Below, piece after piece: positions 35,620 to 46,623 of a DNA stretch of 64,000 nt (positions within the stretch are counted from its first letter, which is position 1; each line of letters starts with the position of its first letter). The stretch is from Lithodes maja. Lineage: Eukaryota; Arthropoda; Malacostraca; Decapoda; Lithodidae. The notes under the pieces were generated by a model. The model made no database searches and had not been told where the DNA came from. It saw nothing but the letters and a program-made list of their open reading frames with translations. The stretch lies in the NCBI GenBank assembly GCA_037953745.1, contig JBAKBP010004282.1, forward strand, positions 1 to 64,000, given 5' to 3'. The position numbers and the translations under genes were made by a program.

Positions 35620-37970
35620 ATATTTTCAACTCTAGGCTACTCAATATCCAGTTATGTTAGAATGTCCAAGGTTCAATGTCCAAAGTCCAATATCCAACAG
35701 TTTTCATTTTTTTTTATTGGATATTCAACTCTAGGCTAATTAATATCTAGTAATGTTTGAATGTCCAAAGTACAAAGTCCAATATCCAACAGTTTTCAGT
35801 TTTTTATTGGATATTCAACTCTAGGCTAATCAATATCTAGTAATGTTTGAATGTCCAAAGTCCAATGTCCAAAGTCCAATATCCAACAGTTTTCATTTTT
35901 GTTATTGGATATTCAACTCTAGGCTAATCAATATCTAGTAATGTTTGAATGTCCAAAGTCCAATGTCCAAAGTCCAATATCCAACAGTTTTCAGGGTTTT
36001 ATTGGATATTCAACTCTAGGCTAATCAATATCTAGTAATGTTTGAATGTCCAAAGTCCAATATCCAACAGTTTTCAGTGTGTTATTGGATATTCAACTCT
36101 AGGCTAATCAATATCTAGTAGTTTGATTTTTTTTTCAGTTTGAATGTCCAAAGTCCAATGTACAAAGTCCATATCTAGTAGTTTAATATTTTTGTTTTTT
36201 AAGTTTGAATGTCCAAAGTCCAATGTCCAAAGTCCATATCTAGTAGTTTAATATTTTTTTTTTTTTTTGAATGTCCAAAGTCCAATGTCCAAAGTCCAAT
36301 ATCCAACAGCTTTCAGTTTTTTATTGGATATTCAACTCTAGGCTAATCAATATCTAGTAGTTTGATTTTTTTTTTCAGTTTGAATGTCCAAAGTCCAATG
36401 TCCAAAGTCCATATCTAGTATTTTTTTTTTTTTTTTCAGTTTGAATGTCCAAAGTCCAATGTCCAAAGTCCATATCTAGTATTTTTTTTTTTTTTTTTTT
36501 TCAGTTTGAATGTCCAAAGTCCAATGTCTAAAGTCCAATATCCAACAACTTTCAGTTTTTTATTGGATATTCAACTCTAGGCTAATCAATATCTAGTAGT
36601 TTGATTTTTTTTCTTTTTCAGTTTGAATGTCCAAAGTCCAATGTCCAAAGTCCATATCTAGTAGTTTAATATATTTTTTTTTTTCAGTTTGAATGTCCAA
36701 AGTCCAATATCCAACAACTTTCAGTTTTTTATTGGATATTCAACTCTAGGCTAATCAATATCTAGTAGTTTGATTTTTTTTCTTTTTCAGTTTGAATGTC
36801 CAAAGTCCAATGTCCAAAGTCCATATCTAGTAGTTTAATATATATAATTTTGTTTTTTGAATGTCCAAAGTCCAATGTCCAAAGTCCAATATCCAACAAC
36901 TTTCAGTTTTTTATTGGATATTCAACTCTAGGCTAATCAATATCTAGTAGTTTGAATTTTTTTCTTTTTCAGTTTGAATGTCCAAGTCCAATGTCCAAAC
37001 TCCATATCTAGTAGTTTTTTTTTTTTTTTTTTTTCAGTTTGAATGTCCAAAGTCCAATGTCCAAAGTCCATATCTAGTAGTTTAATATATTTTTTTTTTC
37101 AGTTTGAATGTCCAAAGTCCAATGTCCAAAGTCCAATATCCAACAACTTTCAGTTTTTTATTGGATATTCAACTCTAGGCTAATCAATATCTAGTAGTTT
37201 GATTTTTTTTTTTCAGTTTGAATGTCCAAAGTCCAATGTCCAAACTCCATATCTAGTAGTTTTTTTTTTTTTTTTTTTTCAGTTTGAATGTCCAAAGTCC
37301 AATGTCCAAAGTCCATATCTAGTAGTTTAATATATTTATTTTTTTCAGTTTGAATGTCCAAAGTCCAATGTCCAAAGTCCAATATCCAACAGCTTTCATT
37401 TTTTTATTGGATATTCAACTCTAGGCTAATGAATATCTAGTAGTTTGATTTTTTTTTTCAGTTTGAATGTCCAAAGTCCAATGTCCAAAGTCCATATCTA
37501 GTAGTTTTTTTTTTTTTTTTTTTTCAGTTTGAATGTCCAAAGTCCAATGTCCAAAGTCCAATATCCAACAACTTTCAGTTTTTTATTGGATATTCAACTC
37601 TAGGCTAATCAATATCTAGTACTTTGATTTTTTTTTTTCAGTTTGAATGTCCAAAGTCCAATGTCCAAAGTCCATATCTAGTATTTTTATTTATTTATTT
37701 TTTTTTTTGAATGTCCAAAGTCCAATGTCCAAAGTCCAATATCCAACAACTTTCAGTTTTTATTGGATATTCAACTCTAGGCTAATCAATATCTAGTAGT
37801 TTGAATTTTTTTCTTTTTCAGTTTGAATGTCCAAAGTCCAATGTCCAAAGTCCAATATCCAACAACTTTCAGTTTTTTATTGGATATTCAACTCTAGGCT
37901 AATCAATATCTAGTACTTTGAATTTTTTTTTTTTTCAGTTTGAATGTCCAAAGTCCAATGTCCAAAGTCC

Positions 37971-38001
<31 letters not shown>

Positions 38002-39973
38002 TTGAATGTCCAAAGTCCAATGTCCAAAGTCCAATATCCAACAACTTTCAGTTTTTTATTGGATATTCAACTCTAGGCTAATCAATATCTAGTAGTTTGA
38101 TTTTTTTTCTTTTTCAGTTTGAATGTCCAAAGTCCAATGTCCAAAGTCCATATCTAGTAGTTTAATATATATAATTTTTTTTTTGAATGTCCAAAGTCCA
38201 ATGTCCAAAGTCCAATATCCAACAACTTTCAGTTTTTTATTGGAGATTCAACTCTAGGCTAATGAATATCTAGTAGTTTGATTTTTTTTTTTCAGTTTGA
38301 ATGTCCAAAGTCCAATGTCCAAAGTCCATATCTAGTAGTTTTTTTTTTTTTTTTTTTTTTCAGTTTGAATGTCCAAAGTCCAATGTCCAAAGTCCAATAT
38401 CCAACAACTTTCAGTTTTTTATTGGATATTCAACTCTAGGCTAATCAATATTTAGTAGTTTGAATTTTTGTTTTTTCAGTTTGAATGTCCAAAGTCCAAT
38501 GTCCAAAGTCCATATCTAGTAGTTTAATATATTTTTTTTTTCAGTTTGAATGTCCAAAGTCCAATGTCCAAAGTCCAATATCCAACAACTTTCAGTTTTT
38601 TATTGGATATTCAACTCTAGGCTAATGAATATCTAGTACTGTAGTTTGATTTTTTTTTTTTCAGTTTGAATGTCCAAAGTCCAATGTCCAAAGTCCATAT
38701 CTAGTAGTTTTTTTTTTTTTTTTTTTTCAGTTTGAATGTCCAAAGTCCAATGTCCAAAGTCCAATATCCAACAACTTTCAGTTTTTTATTGGATATTCAA
38801 CTCTAGGCTAATCAATATCTAGTAGTTTGAATTTTTTTCTTTTTCAGTTTGAATGTCCAAAGTCCAATGTCCAAAGTCCATATCTAGTAGTTTTTTTGTT
38901 TTTTGTTTTTTTCAGTTTGAATGTCCAAAGTCCAATGTCCAAAGTCCAATATCCAACAACTTTCAGTTTTTTATTGGATATTCAACTCTAGGCTAATCAA
39001 TATCTAGTAGTTTGAATTTTTTTCTTTTTCAGTTTGAATGTCCAAAGTCCAATGTCCAAAGTCCATATCTAGTAGTTTAATATATATATATATATTTTTT
39101 GAATGTCCAAAGTCCAATGTCCAAAGTCCAATATCCAACAACTTTCAGTTTTTTATTGGAGATTCAACTCTAGGCTAATGAATATCTAGTAGTTTGAATT
39201 TATTTTTTTTTCAGTTTGAATGTCCAAAGTCCAATGTCCAAAGTCCATATCTAGTAGTTTAATATATGTTTTTTTTCAGTTTGAATGTCCAAAGTCCAAT
39301 GTCCAAAGTCCAATATCCAACAACTTTCAGTTTTTTATTGGATATTCAACTCTAGGCTAATCAATATCTAGTACTTTGAATTTTTTTTTTCAGTTTGAAT
39401 GTCCAAAGTCCAATGTCCAAAGTCCATATCTAGTAGTTTAATATATATTTTTTTTTTTGAATGTCCAAAGTCCAATGTCCAAAGTCCAATATCCAACAAC
39501 TTTCAGTTTTTTATTGGATATTCAACTCTAGGCTAATCAATATCTAGTAGTTTGAATTTTTTTCTTTTTCAGTTTGAATGTCCAAAGTCCAATGTCCAAA
39601 GTCCATATCTAGTAGTTTAATATATATATATTTTTTTTTTGAATGTCCAAAGTCCAATGTCCAAAGTCCAATATCCAACAACTTTCAGTTTTTTATTGGA
39701 GATTCAACTCTAGGCTAATGAATATCTAGTAGTTTGAATTTTTTTTTTCAGTTTGAATGTCCAAAGTCCAATGTCCAAAGTCCATATCTAGTAGTTTAAT
39801 ATATATAATTTTTTTTTTTTTGAATGTCCAAAGTCCAATGTCCAAAGTCCAATATCCAACAACTTTCAGTTTTTTATTGGAGATTCAACTCTAGGCTTAT
39901 GAATATCTAGTAGTTTGAATTTTTTTTTTTTTTTCAGTTTGAATGTCCAAAGTCCAATGTCCAAAGTCCATAT

Positions 39974-40004
<31 letters not shown>

Positions 40005-40699
40005 CAGTTTGAATGTCAAAAGTCCAATGTCCAAAGTCCAATATCCAACAACTTTCAGTTTTTTATTGGATATTCAACTCTAGGCTAATCAATATCTAGT
40101 ACTTTGAATTTTTTTTTTCAGTTTGAATGTCCAAAGTCCAATGTCCAAAGTCCATATCTAGTAGTTTAATATATATTTTTTTTTTGAATGTCCAAAGTCC
40201 AATGTCCAAAGTCCAATATCCAACAACTTTCAGTTTTTTATTGGATATTCAACTCTAGGCTAATCAATATCTAGTACTTTGAATTTTTTTTTTCAGTTTG
40301 AATGTCCAAAGTCCAATGTCCAAAGTCCATATCTAGTAGTTTAATATATATAAAACAAAATTTTGAATGTCCAAAGTCCAATGTCCAAAGTCCAATATCC
40401 AACAACTTTCAGTTTTTTATTGGATATTCAACTCTAGGCTAATCAATATCTAGTAGTTTGAATTTTTTTATTTTTCAGTTTGAATGTCCAAAGTCCAATG
40501 TCCAAAGTCCATATCTAGTAGTTTAATATATATAATTTTTTTTTTTTGAATGTCCAAAGTCCAATGTCCAAAGTCCAATATCCAACAACTTTCAGTTTTT
40601 TATTGGAGATTCAACTCTAGGCTTATGAATATCTAGTAGTTTGAATTTTTTTTTTTTTTTCAGTTTGAATGTCCAAAGTCCAATGTCCAAAGTCCATAT

Positions 40700-40730
<31 letters not shown>

Positions 40731-41109
40731 CAGTTTGAATGTCAAAAGTCCAATGTCCAAAGTCCAATATCCAACAACTTTCAGTTTTTTATTGGATATT
40801 CAACTCTAGGCTAATCAATATCTAGTAGTTTGATTTTTTTTTTTTTCAGTTTGAATGTCCAAAGTCCAATGTCCAAAGTCCAATATCCAACAACTTTCAG
40901 TTTTTTATTGGATATTCAACTCTAGGCTAATCAATATCTAGTAGTTTGATTTTTTTTTTTTCAGTTTGAATGTCCAAAGTCCAATGTCCAAAGTCCAATA
41001 TCCAACAACTTTCAGTTTTTTATTGGATATTCAACTCTAGGCTAATCAATATCTAGTAGTTTGAATTTTTTTTCGTTTTCAGTTTGAATGTCCAAAGTCC
41101 AATGTCCAA
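35620..41109 (-). repeat. GGACTTTGGACATT satellite, right array (inverted)
   Basis: Same long and short modules as the left array but on the opposite strand (GTCCAAAGTCCAATGTCC, TAGGCTAATCAATATCTAG). The outermost units at the left edge (35620-36100) are more diverged and lack many of the T-runs. Units further right are very uniform, including several multi-unit blocks repeated almost exactly (for example about 39520-39910 and 40430-40640). Confidence 0.95.
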
Positions 41110-41450
41110 AGTCCAATATCCAACAGCTTTCAGGATTCTATTGGATATTCAGGAATTTCGGGATCATCGGTATTTACTATGGCTTGTTATTCCATAACAA
41201 CAGGCTACCGGTATATAAAATTATGTATTTTCTAGTTAACATTACTTATAATATGAATTTTAATTGTGTGATAATAGATTTGCCAATAAATATTAAATAC
41301 AACATAAATAATATACGTATTGATCATACTAAACGTATCTAAGCATACGTTTCGTTTCATACGTTGCTTCGTTCAAGATCGCTTGAGATTCGTCGCTTTG
41401 TTTACATCCGAATGTCCAATGTCCAAAGTCCAATATCCAACAACTTTCAG
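41110..41450 (-). repeat. Right unique cap of the giant inverted repeat
   Basis: Inverse of 20229-20560, ending CAACTTTCAG at 41450. See the left cap for the single sizeable difference. Confidence 0.85.
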
Positions 41451-41739
41451 CTAGCTCATATCACTGGAGAGTCCACATGTAGCACACTCAATGTTGTTGT
41501 TTACATCTTCTTCTGAACAGGTGACCGCCGCCATCTTGGACGCCATCTTTGTTTTGAGAGTGGGATGAACTTATTTTCACTTATTACTTAATAATCACAC
41601 AATTTTTCTTGGTAATTTTTTCTGCAATAAGTGCACTGGATGCTTATGTGGAACACTGCACTGTTTTGTTGTTGATGGGTAGATATTTCTGCAGTAAAGT
41701 ATGGAAAACTGAAGAGCACTATCACTGGTGGCTATCACT
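41451..41739. other. Unassigned sequence right of the giant inverted repeat
   Basis: No coding signal or repeat identified. Confidence 0.4.
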
Positions 41740-42032
41740 GACTAGGTCCGGGATTTATATCCTATTTATACCCTATACCCCTTTGAAAGGACATTAGCCT
41801 AACCTAACAACCTTACCTAACAACCTTACCTAACCTAACCTAGTATTATAGGTGGGGGCTGCTGCCCCCACACCCCCGCTTTGACTTAGATTTTTGGTGT
41901 ATTTGTCTGTGAAGTGGGTATTTTTCAATTTGTTGATAACGAAAATCCTCCATGGAGAAAAATATGGCGAATCTATTGGTGCCTATTTTCCCTAATAAAT
42001 TGTTTCTCATAACGTCGCACTAGTGTCCTTGA
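41740..42032 (+). repeat. Dispersed repeat M, copy 1
   Basis: CCTTTGAAAGGACATTAGCC, short CCTAACCTAAC tracts, GGGGGCTGCTGCCCCCACAC and TTGTTGATAACGAAAATCCT recur inverted at 56815-57060. A relative of the TGCCCCCAGACCCCCGCT part is near 53540. Confidence 0.7.
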
Positions 42033-43183
42033 TAAATCTACAGTTATACTACCCCTATTTTGTCGCTATTATGTTGGTACTAATGGGTTAATATTATTAG
42101 TAGTAGACTTAGTATGGTTTGATAATGCGCGGTCGCGGAAATGTATATTTGACTTGAAATAGATACATTGAAGTATTACAAACCTTCGCGAACCCATAAA
42201 CAGGGAACGTGAGCTGGGTTTAGACCGTCGCGCACCCATAAACAGGGAACATGAGCTGGGTTTAGACCGGTCGCGAGACAGGTTAGTTTTCGGTTAGGTT
42301 AGGTTAAGTTAGGTTAGGTTATGCTAATGTTAAAAATACTAAAATGTGACGGGCCTCGGTATTAACCCGGGAACTGCGGGAAGACTCTTTAGAGTTCGGC
42401 CGGCGGACTGCGGGAAGACTCTCTGGAGTAAGTAAAACTAAAAATCAACTTTTTACATCGAAAAAAAAAATTATTTTTTATTTTTTTTTTTTTTTTTTTT
42501 TGGCCCCTGGGCCATGCAAAATCTCAGTCCTCTACCTCCCCTCCTTCCCCACTTTCCTCCTATTCCTCAGTTATCACCTATTTTCCCTATTATTCCCTTA
42601 TTCTGAGGTATATTTTCGTGCTAACATTAGCGAGTTGCAAGCAGGGTGTTGTCATCACTGATGGCCATCGAGTGCAAGAGAGAGAGAGAGAGTATCGATC
42701 GACTGTGTCTCAGTGGCCTTGGGGGAAATTGGCGGGAAAGGAGTTTGCCTCACCCATAGATTATACAACTCGCGGGCTATATCTCCGATTTTGACCATCC
42801 AAACGCTGTTTTCACTCGTTTTATTGTTGTTTCAGGTTAATACCTTTATAATCAACCCATAATAGGCGCATATGGATAATTATTAATGCTATTAATGGTA
42901 CAATGAATATTTTAGTGACGAAAAACCTCAAATACGTCAGCACAGGGGGAGGTTTTCATTTACCCCCGTGCGCACTTCAGAGGTTAAACAACACTGTATA
43001 TTAAATAAAAAATAAAAAACAACAACAAATTACCTGAAAAACTCGTATCTGGTTGGTGATACATTTTTATCAAAATACTTTTTTTCCAGTTTCCGCATCT
43101 GCTGAACCATCCAAAAACACGCTAAAAGACGTGTTTTGAAGGGGGGAGGTAGTGGGGGAGGGGTAGTATAACTGTAGATTTAC
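42033..43183 (+). mobile_element. TIR element K, copy K1, carrying TTAA MITE copy g
   Basis: Terminal inverted repeats of ~24 bp: TAAATCTACAGTTATACTAC at 42033 and its inverse ending at 43182. The net element is about 530 bp. TA-CAG at the ends hints at a pogo-like origin, but the exact boundary is uncertain because AAATC outside it is also inverted. It contains pairs of TAAACAGGGAACRTGAGCTG (R = A or G) units near 42190-42270. It is inserted next to repeat M. Confidence 0.75.
42366..42983 (+). mobile_element. TTAA MITE family 1, copy g, nested in K1
   Basis: Bounded by TTAA 42362-42365 and TTAA 42984-42987. It starts CCCGGGAACTGCGGG and ends GCGCACTTCAGAGG. Confidence 0.9.
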
Positions 43184-43199
43184 CGGCCTATCTATCTAT

Positions 43200-44179
43200 C
43201 TATTGCCCGACGCCGTGATCCCCGAAGGGGTGGCCACGAACGAACCGCCCCCATGCACCTCTGTCCCCAGTCAGTCGACGCCCCTCCCCCCAACCAGCAC
43301 CGCCTTCGTTCATGTAGTTCCTCACTCCATCCTTCCACCTCATATTCGGTCTACCTCTCCCCCTCTGTCCCTCCACCTCGCTCTCGTACACCCTCTTAGT
43401 CATTCTCTCGCTTTCCATACGTTCCATATGGCCGAACCATCTCAAGTTGTTCCTTTTCACACTTTCCAGCACATCTACCTCCACACCACACCTCCTTCTT
43501 ACTTCCTCATTAGTCTGTCTATCCCTCCATGTAATTCCGCACGCACTCCTTAAGTAATTCATTTCCACTGCTCTCACTCTTGGTCTGAGTCTCTCAACCA
43601 ACGTCCATGCTTCGCTTCCGTAAGTCAGTGTCGGGATTACCACACTGTCATGCAAGGACTTCTTCACTTCCATACTGACCACCCTATTTCTTGTTACTGC
43701 TTTTAGCGTTCCTACAACCCTCTTCCCCTGTTGTACCCTCTCCCGCACCTCTTCATCCATAGTCCCATCTTTACTCAACACACTGCCCAGATACTTAAAA
43801 GAGTTGACGATCTCCATAGCCTGACCGTTCAGCTTCACCTCACACTCTGTGACTTCACCCCTTTCGAAGACCATAACCTTGCTCTTCCCCGTATTTACCT
43901 TCAAATTCCGTTTTTCGCACACTGTTCCAAACTCATTTACCAGACCCTGCAACTCCCATTCATTATCACTCATCAGAACTGTATCATCCGCAAACAGCAG
44001 TATAGGTAGCTTCCACTCAATTCCCTCCCTTTTCAGCGATACACCAACATCCACTGCTCTTGATAGTATTTCTTTCATAACTCCATCCATATATACAGTA
44101 AACAACCACGGGGACATCACACACCCCTGTTTCAAACCAACATTCAGGTCAAAGAACTCGCTCTGCTCACTCTCCACAC
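43200..44179 (-). pseudogene. RT palm and C-terminal domain of RTE-like LINE copy 2
   Basis: Open frame from MESEQSEFF to the natural stop, with VGLKQGCVMSPWLF, the catalytic FADD box (rc of ATCATCCGCAAA at about 43984-43995), RWFGHMERM and GRGRPNMRW. It is intact in itself, but the element is disrupted upstream by the CR1 insertion, so no full protein can be made. It is almost identical to copy 3 at 55488-56288. Confidence 0.85.
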
Positions 44180-45156
44180 GTACTGCTACCTACCCCGTGC
44201 TACCGCCAGACGCTGCAGACGCTCTGTCAACGCTCTCACGATATCGATCATAATTTGAGTATTAACTACTCATCCTCTTCATTCTTGTGCATGAAAGGTG
44301 GTTAAGAGCACGTTTAACCATCCTGTAGCTTAGTAAGTAACACTGCACGATATTTCGCTGTGTATTGACTGATAAACTTTGTGTTTATCACAAGACTCCT
44401 GCTCGGACAGGGCGCCACTAGCGCCATCTATTGTTTTGTTTTGCTTTGTAAACAAACGCTCTCTTATTACTATTTTATATAAAATCGTAGCCCCTAATTT
44501 TACCCATTACCTACTGTAGTAAGTATCTATTTAACTGCCTTGTATGTAAGTAAAGCTTTGCATATTAATTTGCTAATAAACAATATTGTTTACTAACTAA
44601 CCTGCCTACAGAGACTAACGCCGACGCCATTTTGTAAACAAACCTTTTTGGGGGATTATACATATTAAATTCCAGCAAATTTTGTACCAAATTTAAGTGC
44701 ATTCATTTATCTTTTCCCCCTAGATAATTATATTCTTGACTTTTTCTCCTCAGACTGATTTTACTTTAAGCTAAGGGTGGTATTTGTACAAACTAACCTA
44801 GCCTAACCCAACCTGCCAAGCTTTTGACCTAACCCAAACCTAGCCTAGCCTATAGCCAGCCAATCTGTTTTATTATTAACTCTTGTAGATATTGTATTTA
44901 GTATCCTACTGTAGCTATACAGTATATATCTGTAATTTTAGTTGTTGCTTGCACGATCTTGTAATAACCTTTGACTGATACACTTTTTTTATCTAAAAAG
45001 AGTAGGCTACTGCTTTACTAGGCTACAGTGACACCAGGGCCATCTGTTGACACAGTATATTAACCCCTTGTGTGCAGTCACACTTTATTTTTATATAATC
45101 TCTATTTGGTGAATTGTATATTTAGTTACATATTCTGTTATACATATATTTGTTTA

Positions 45157-45475
45157 AGGTTAGGTTATCACACCTGGTAGCCTATTTCTGCGAATTTCAA
45201 TTTTATTATTTTCGGTTAGGCTATTCAACGCTGGTAGCCTATTATTGCGTATTTCAATTTATTTATTTTTTTTTGGTTAGGCTATCGCCCCTGGAAGCCT
45301 AATTCTGCGTATCTCAACATTTTTGTTTTCGGTTAGGTTATCACCCCTGATAACCTATTTCTGCGTATTTCAGCATATTTGTTTTAGGTTGAAGTGATTG
45401 AAGTGTTTTTAAAGTGAGTGAAGTGTTTTAAAGTGAGTGAATTGTTTTTTAAGTGAGTGAAGTGATCTGCAGAAA
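45157..45475 (+). promoter_or_regulatory. Tandem modules in the 5' UTR of the CR1-type LINE
   Basis: Four ~55-60-bp units (GGTTAGGYTATC, CCTGGTAGCCTATT, TGCGTATTTCA; Y = C or T) at about 45157-45385, then a run of AAGTGAGTGAAGTG units ending just before ORF1. Internal promoters of LINEs often lie in such 5' tandem modules. That role is inferred. Confidence 0.5.
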
Positions 45476-45487
45476 GTGACTGTCACC

Positions 45488-46525
45488 ATGCCTCGCGCTT
45501 GTGCGAACTGCGCCGGTAGGTTTGGTGAGTCCATGTTTGCTACTATCGATCTTCAAGTCTGCCGGCTCTGCCAGCAACGAGAGAATTTTACAGTGAAATT
45601 AGATGAAGCCTACAACAAGATCAACGTCCTCACCATGAAGCTGGAATCACTCCAAGAGTTTGTAACACTCAACGTTGGAGTACCACAAACTTCAATTGTC
45701 ACCGCAACTCCAGCAGCCACCAACGCCCCAAAGTCAACTGCCAACAATTCAACGCCTACAGTAGCCACTTCAGCTGATGTTTCCGATACTCAAGATACAA
45801 ATAGTGACTCTCTTCCCCCTCAAGACAACTTCCGTGTCGTGAGGAACAACGTTTGCCCCAAGACCAGGAAACACATACCGATTACCGAGTGTCAAAACCG
45901 TTTCCAGATACTCGCAGACTCAGATGACGAAGAGGAAATAGAAGAAGTCCGGCTCGTGGGAGACTCGATGATACGTGGTCAGCTCACAGAGTTTTGCGCC
46001 AGGGCACCTAAGACCAGGAAGCGTTTTTGTATCCCTGGTGGTGGTGTGGATGACGTAGTTGCAGCAGTTGACGAAGTATCAAAGCTGGCCCCTGCTAATA
46101 CAATGTACGTCATCCACGTTGGATCCAACGATGTACAGCGAACCCGGTCGGAAGATTTGCTTTTAAAGTACCAGCAGCTGATCAAGTCGTTTAAGGAGAA
46201 GTCATCAAGGATCATCGTCTCAGGAATCGTCCCCCGGCTCGGTGTAGAGAGCCGATTTTACAACATAGCCACCAGCACAAATCGTTGTCTAGCAAACCTC
46301 TGCAGGAAGGAGAACGTGGGATTCGTCGACACCTGGGACAATTTCTACTACGATGACTATTTGTTTTCGGACGATGGAGTTCATCTGAACCAGGTGGGAG
46401 CAGCACGTTTTGGGCGTCTTCTCAACGATGCGGTGAAGGATTTTCGGAGAAGAAATCGACTCAGCACAGGACAACCAGGAAGGAGGACCGAAGACAGCGA
46501 GGACGGCAACCTACAAAGGAATTAA
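45488..46525 (+). CDS. CR1-type ORF1 protein with zinc-ribbon-like motif and SGNH esterase domain
   Basis: About 345 residues from the ATG at 45488 (context CACCATGC). The frame is open a little further upstream but without an ATG. The N-terminus has two CxxC pairs (CANC and CRLC, ~18 residues apart), probably zinc-binding, followed by a heptad-like stretch (NKINVLTMKLESLQEF), a Thr/Ser/Pro-rich linker and an SGNH hydrolase fold. That fold shows LVGDSMIRG with the catalytic Ser, HVGSNDV with the Asn, and DDGVHLN with the Asp and His. CR1 ORF1 proteins with esterase domains are a known class, thought to act in RNP assembly or membrane passage. The stop lies 98 bp before the first ATG of ORF2. 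Confidence 0.85.
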   Translation: MPRACANCAGRFGESMFATIDLQVCRLCQQRENFTVKLDEAYNKINVLTMKLESLQEFVTLNVGVPQTSIVTATPAATNAPKSTANNSTPTVATSADVSDTQDTNSDSLPPQDNFRVVRNNVCPKTRKHIPITECQNRFQILADSDDEEEIEEVRLVGDSMIRGQLTEFCARAPKTRKRFCIPGGGVDDVVAAVDEVSKLAPANTMYVIHVGSNDVQRTRSEDLLLKYQQLIKSFKEKSSRIIVSGIVPRLGVESRFYNIATSTNRCLANLCRKENVGFVDTWDNFYYDDYLFSDDGVHLNQVGAARFGRLLNDAVKDFRRRNRLSTGQPGRRTEDSEDGNLQRN

Positions 46526-46623
46526 ATACTAATCCGTCAAGAACCACGAATTTGGATAAAGCTCCACCAACACGACCCAAATTCAAAACCGTCAGGGATA
46601 ACGACCGAGGACCGAGGACAGCC

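Noticed and set aside
20561..41109. Regularly spaced repeats suggestive of a CRISPR-like array
   Set aside because: The spacers are also repeated, units are long and A-rich, and the context is eukaryotic. This is a satellite.
20326..41342. Identical 84-codon frames at both outer ends of the giant inverted repeat
   Set aside because: They reflect near-identity of the two caps. The composition is AT-driven and no domain is visible.
44187..44189. TACC as the target duplication of RTE-like copy 2
   Set aside because: Those bases belong to the CR1-type insertion boundary. The real ends of the RTE copy are at 43189 and about 53193, where no convincing duplication was found.
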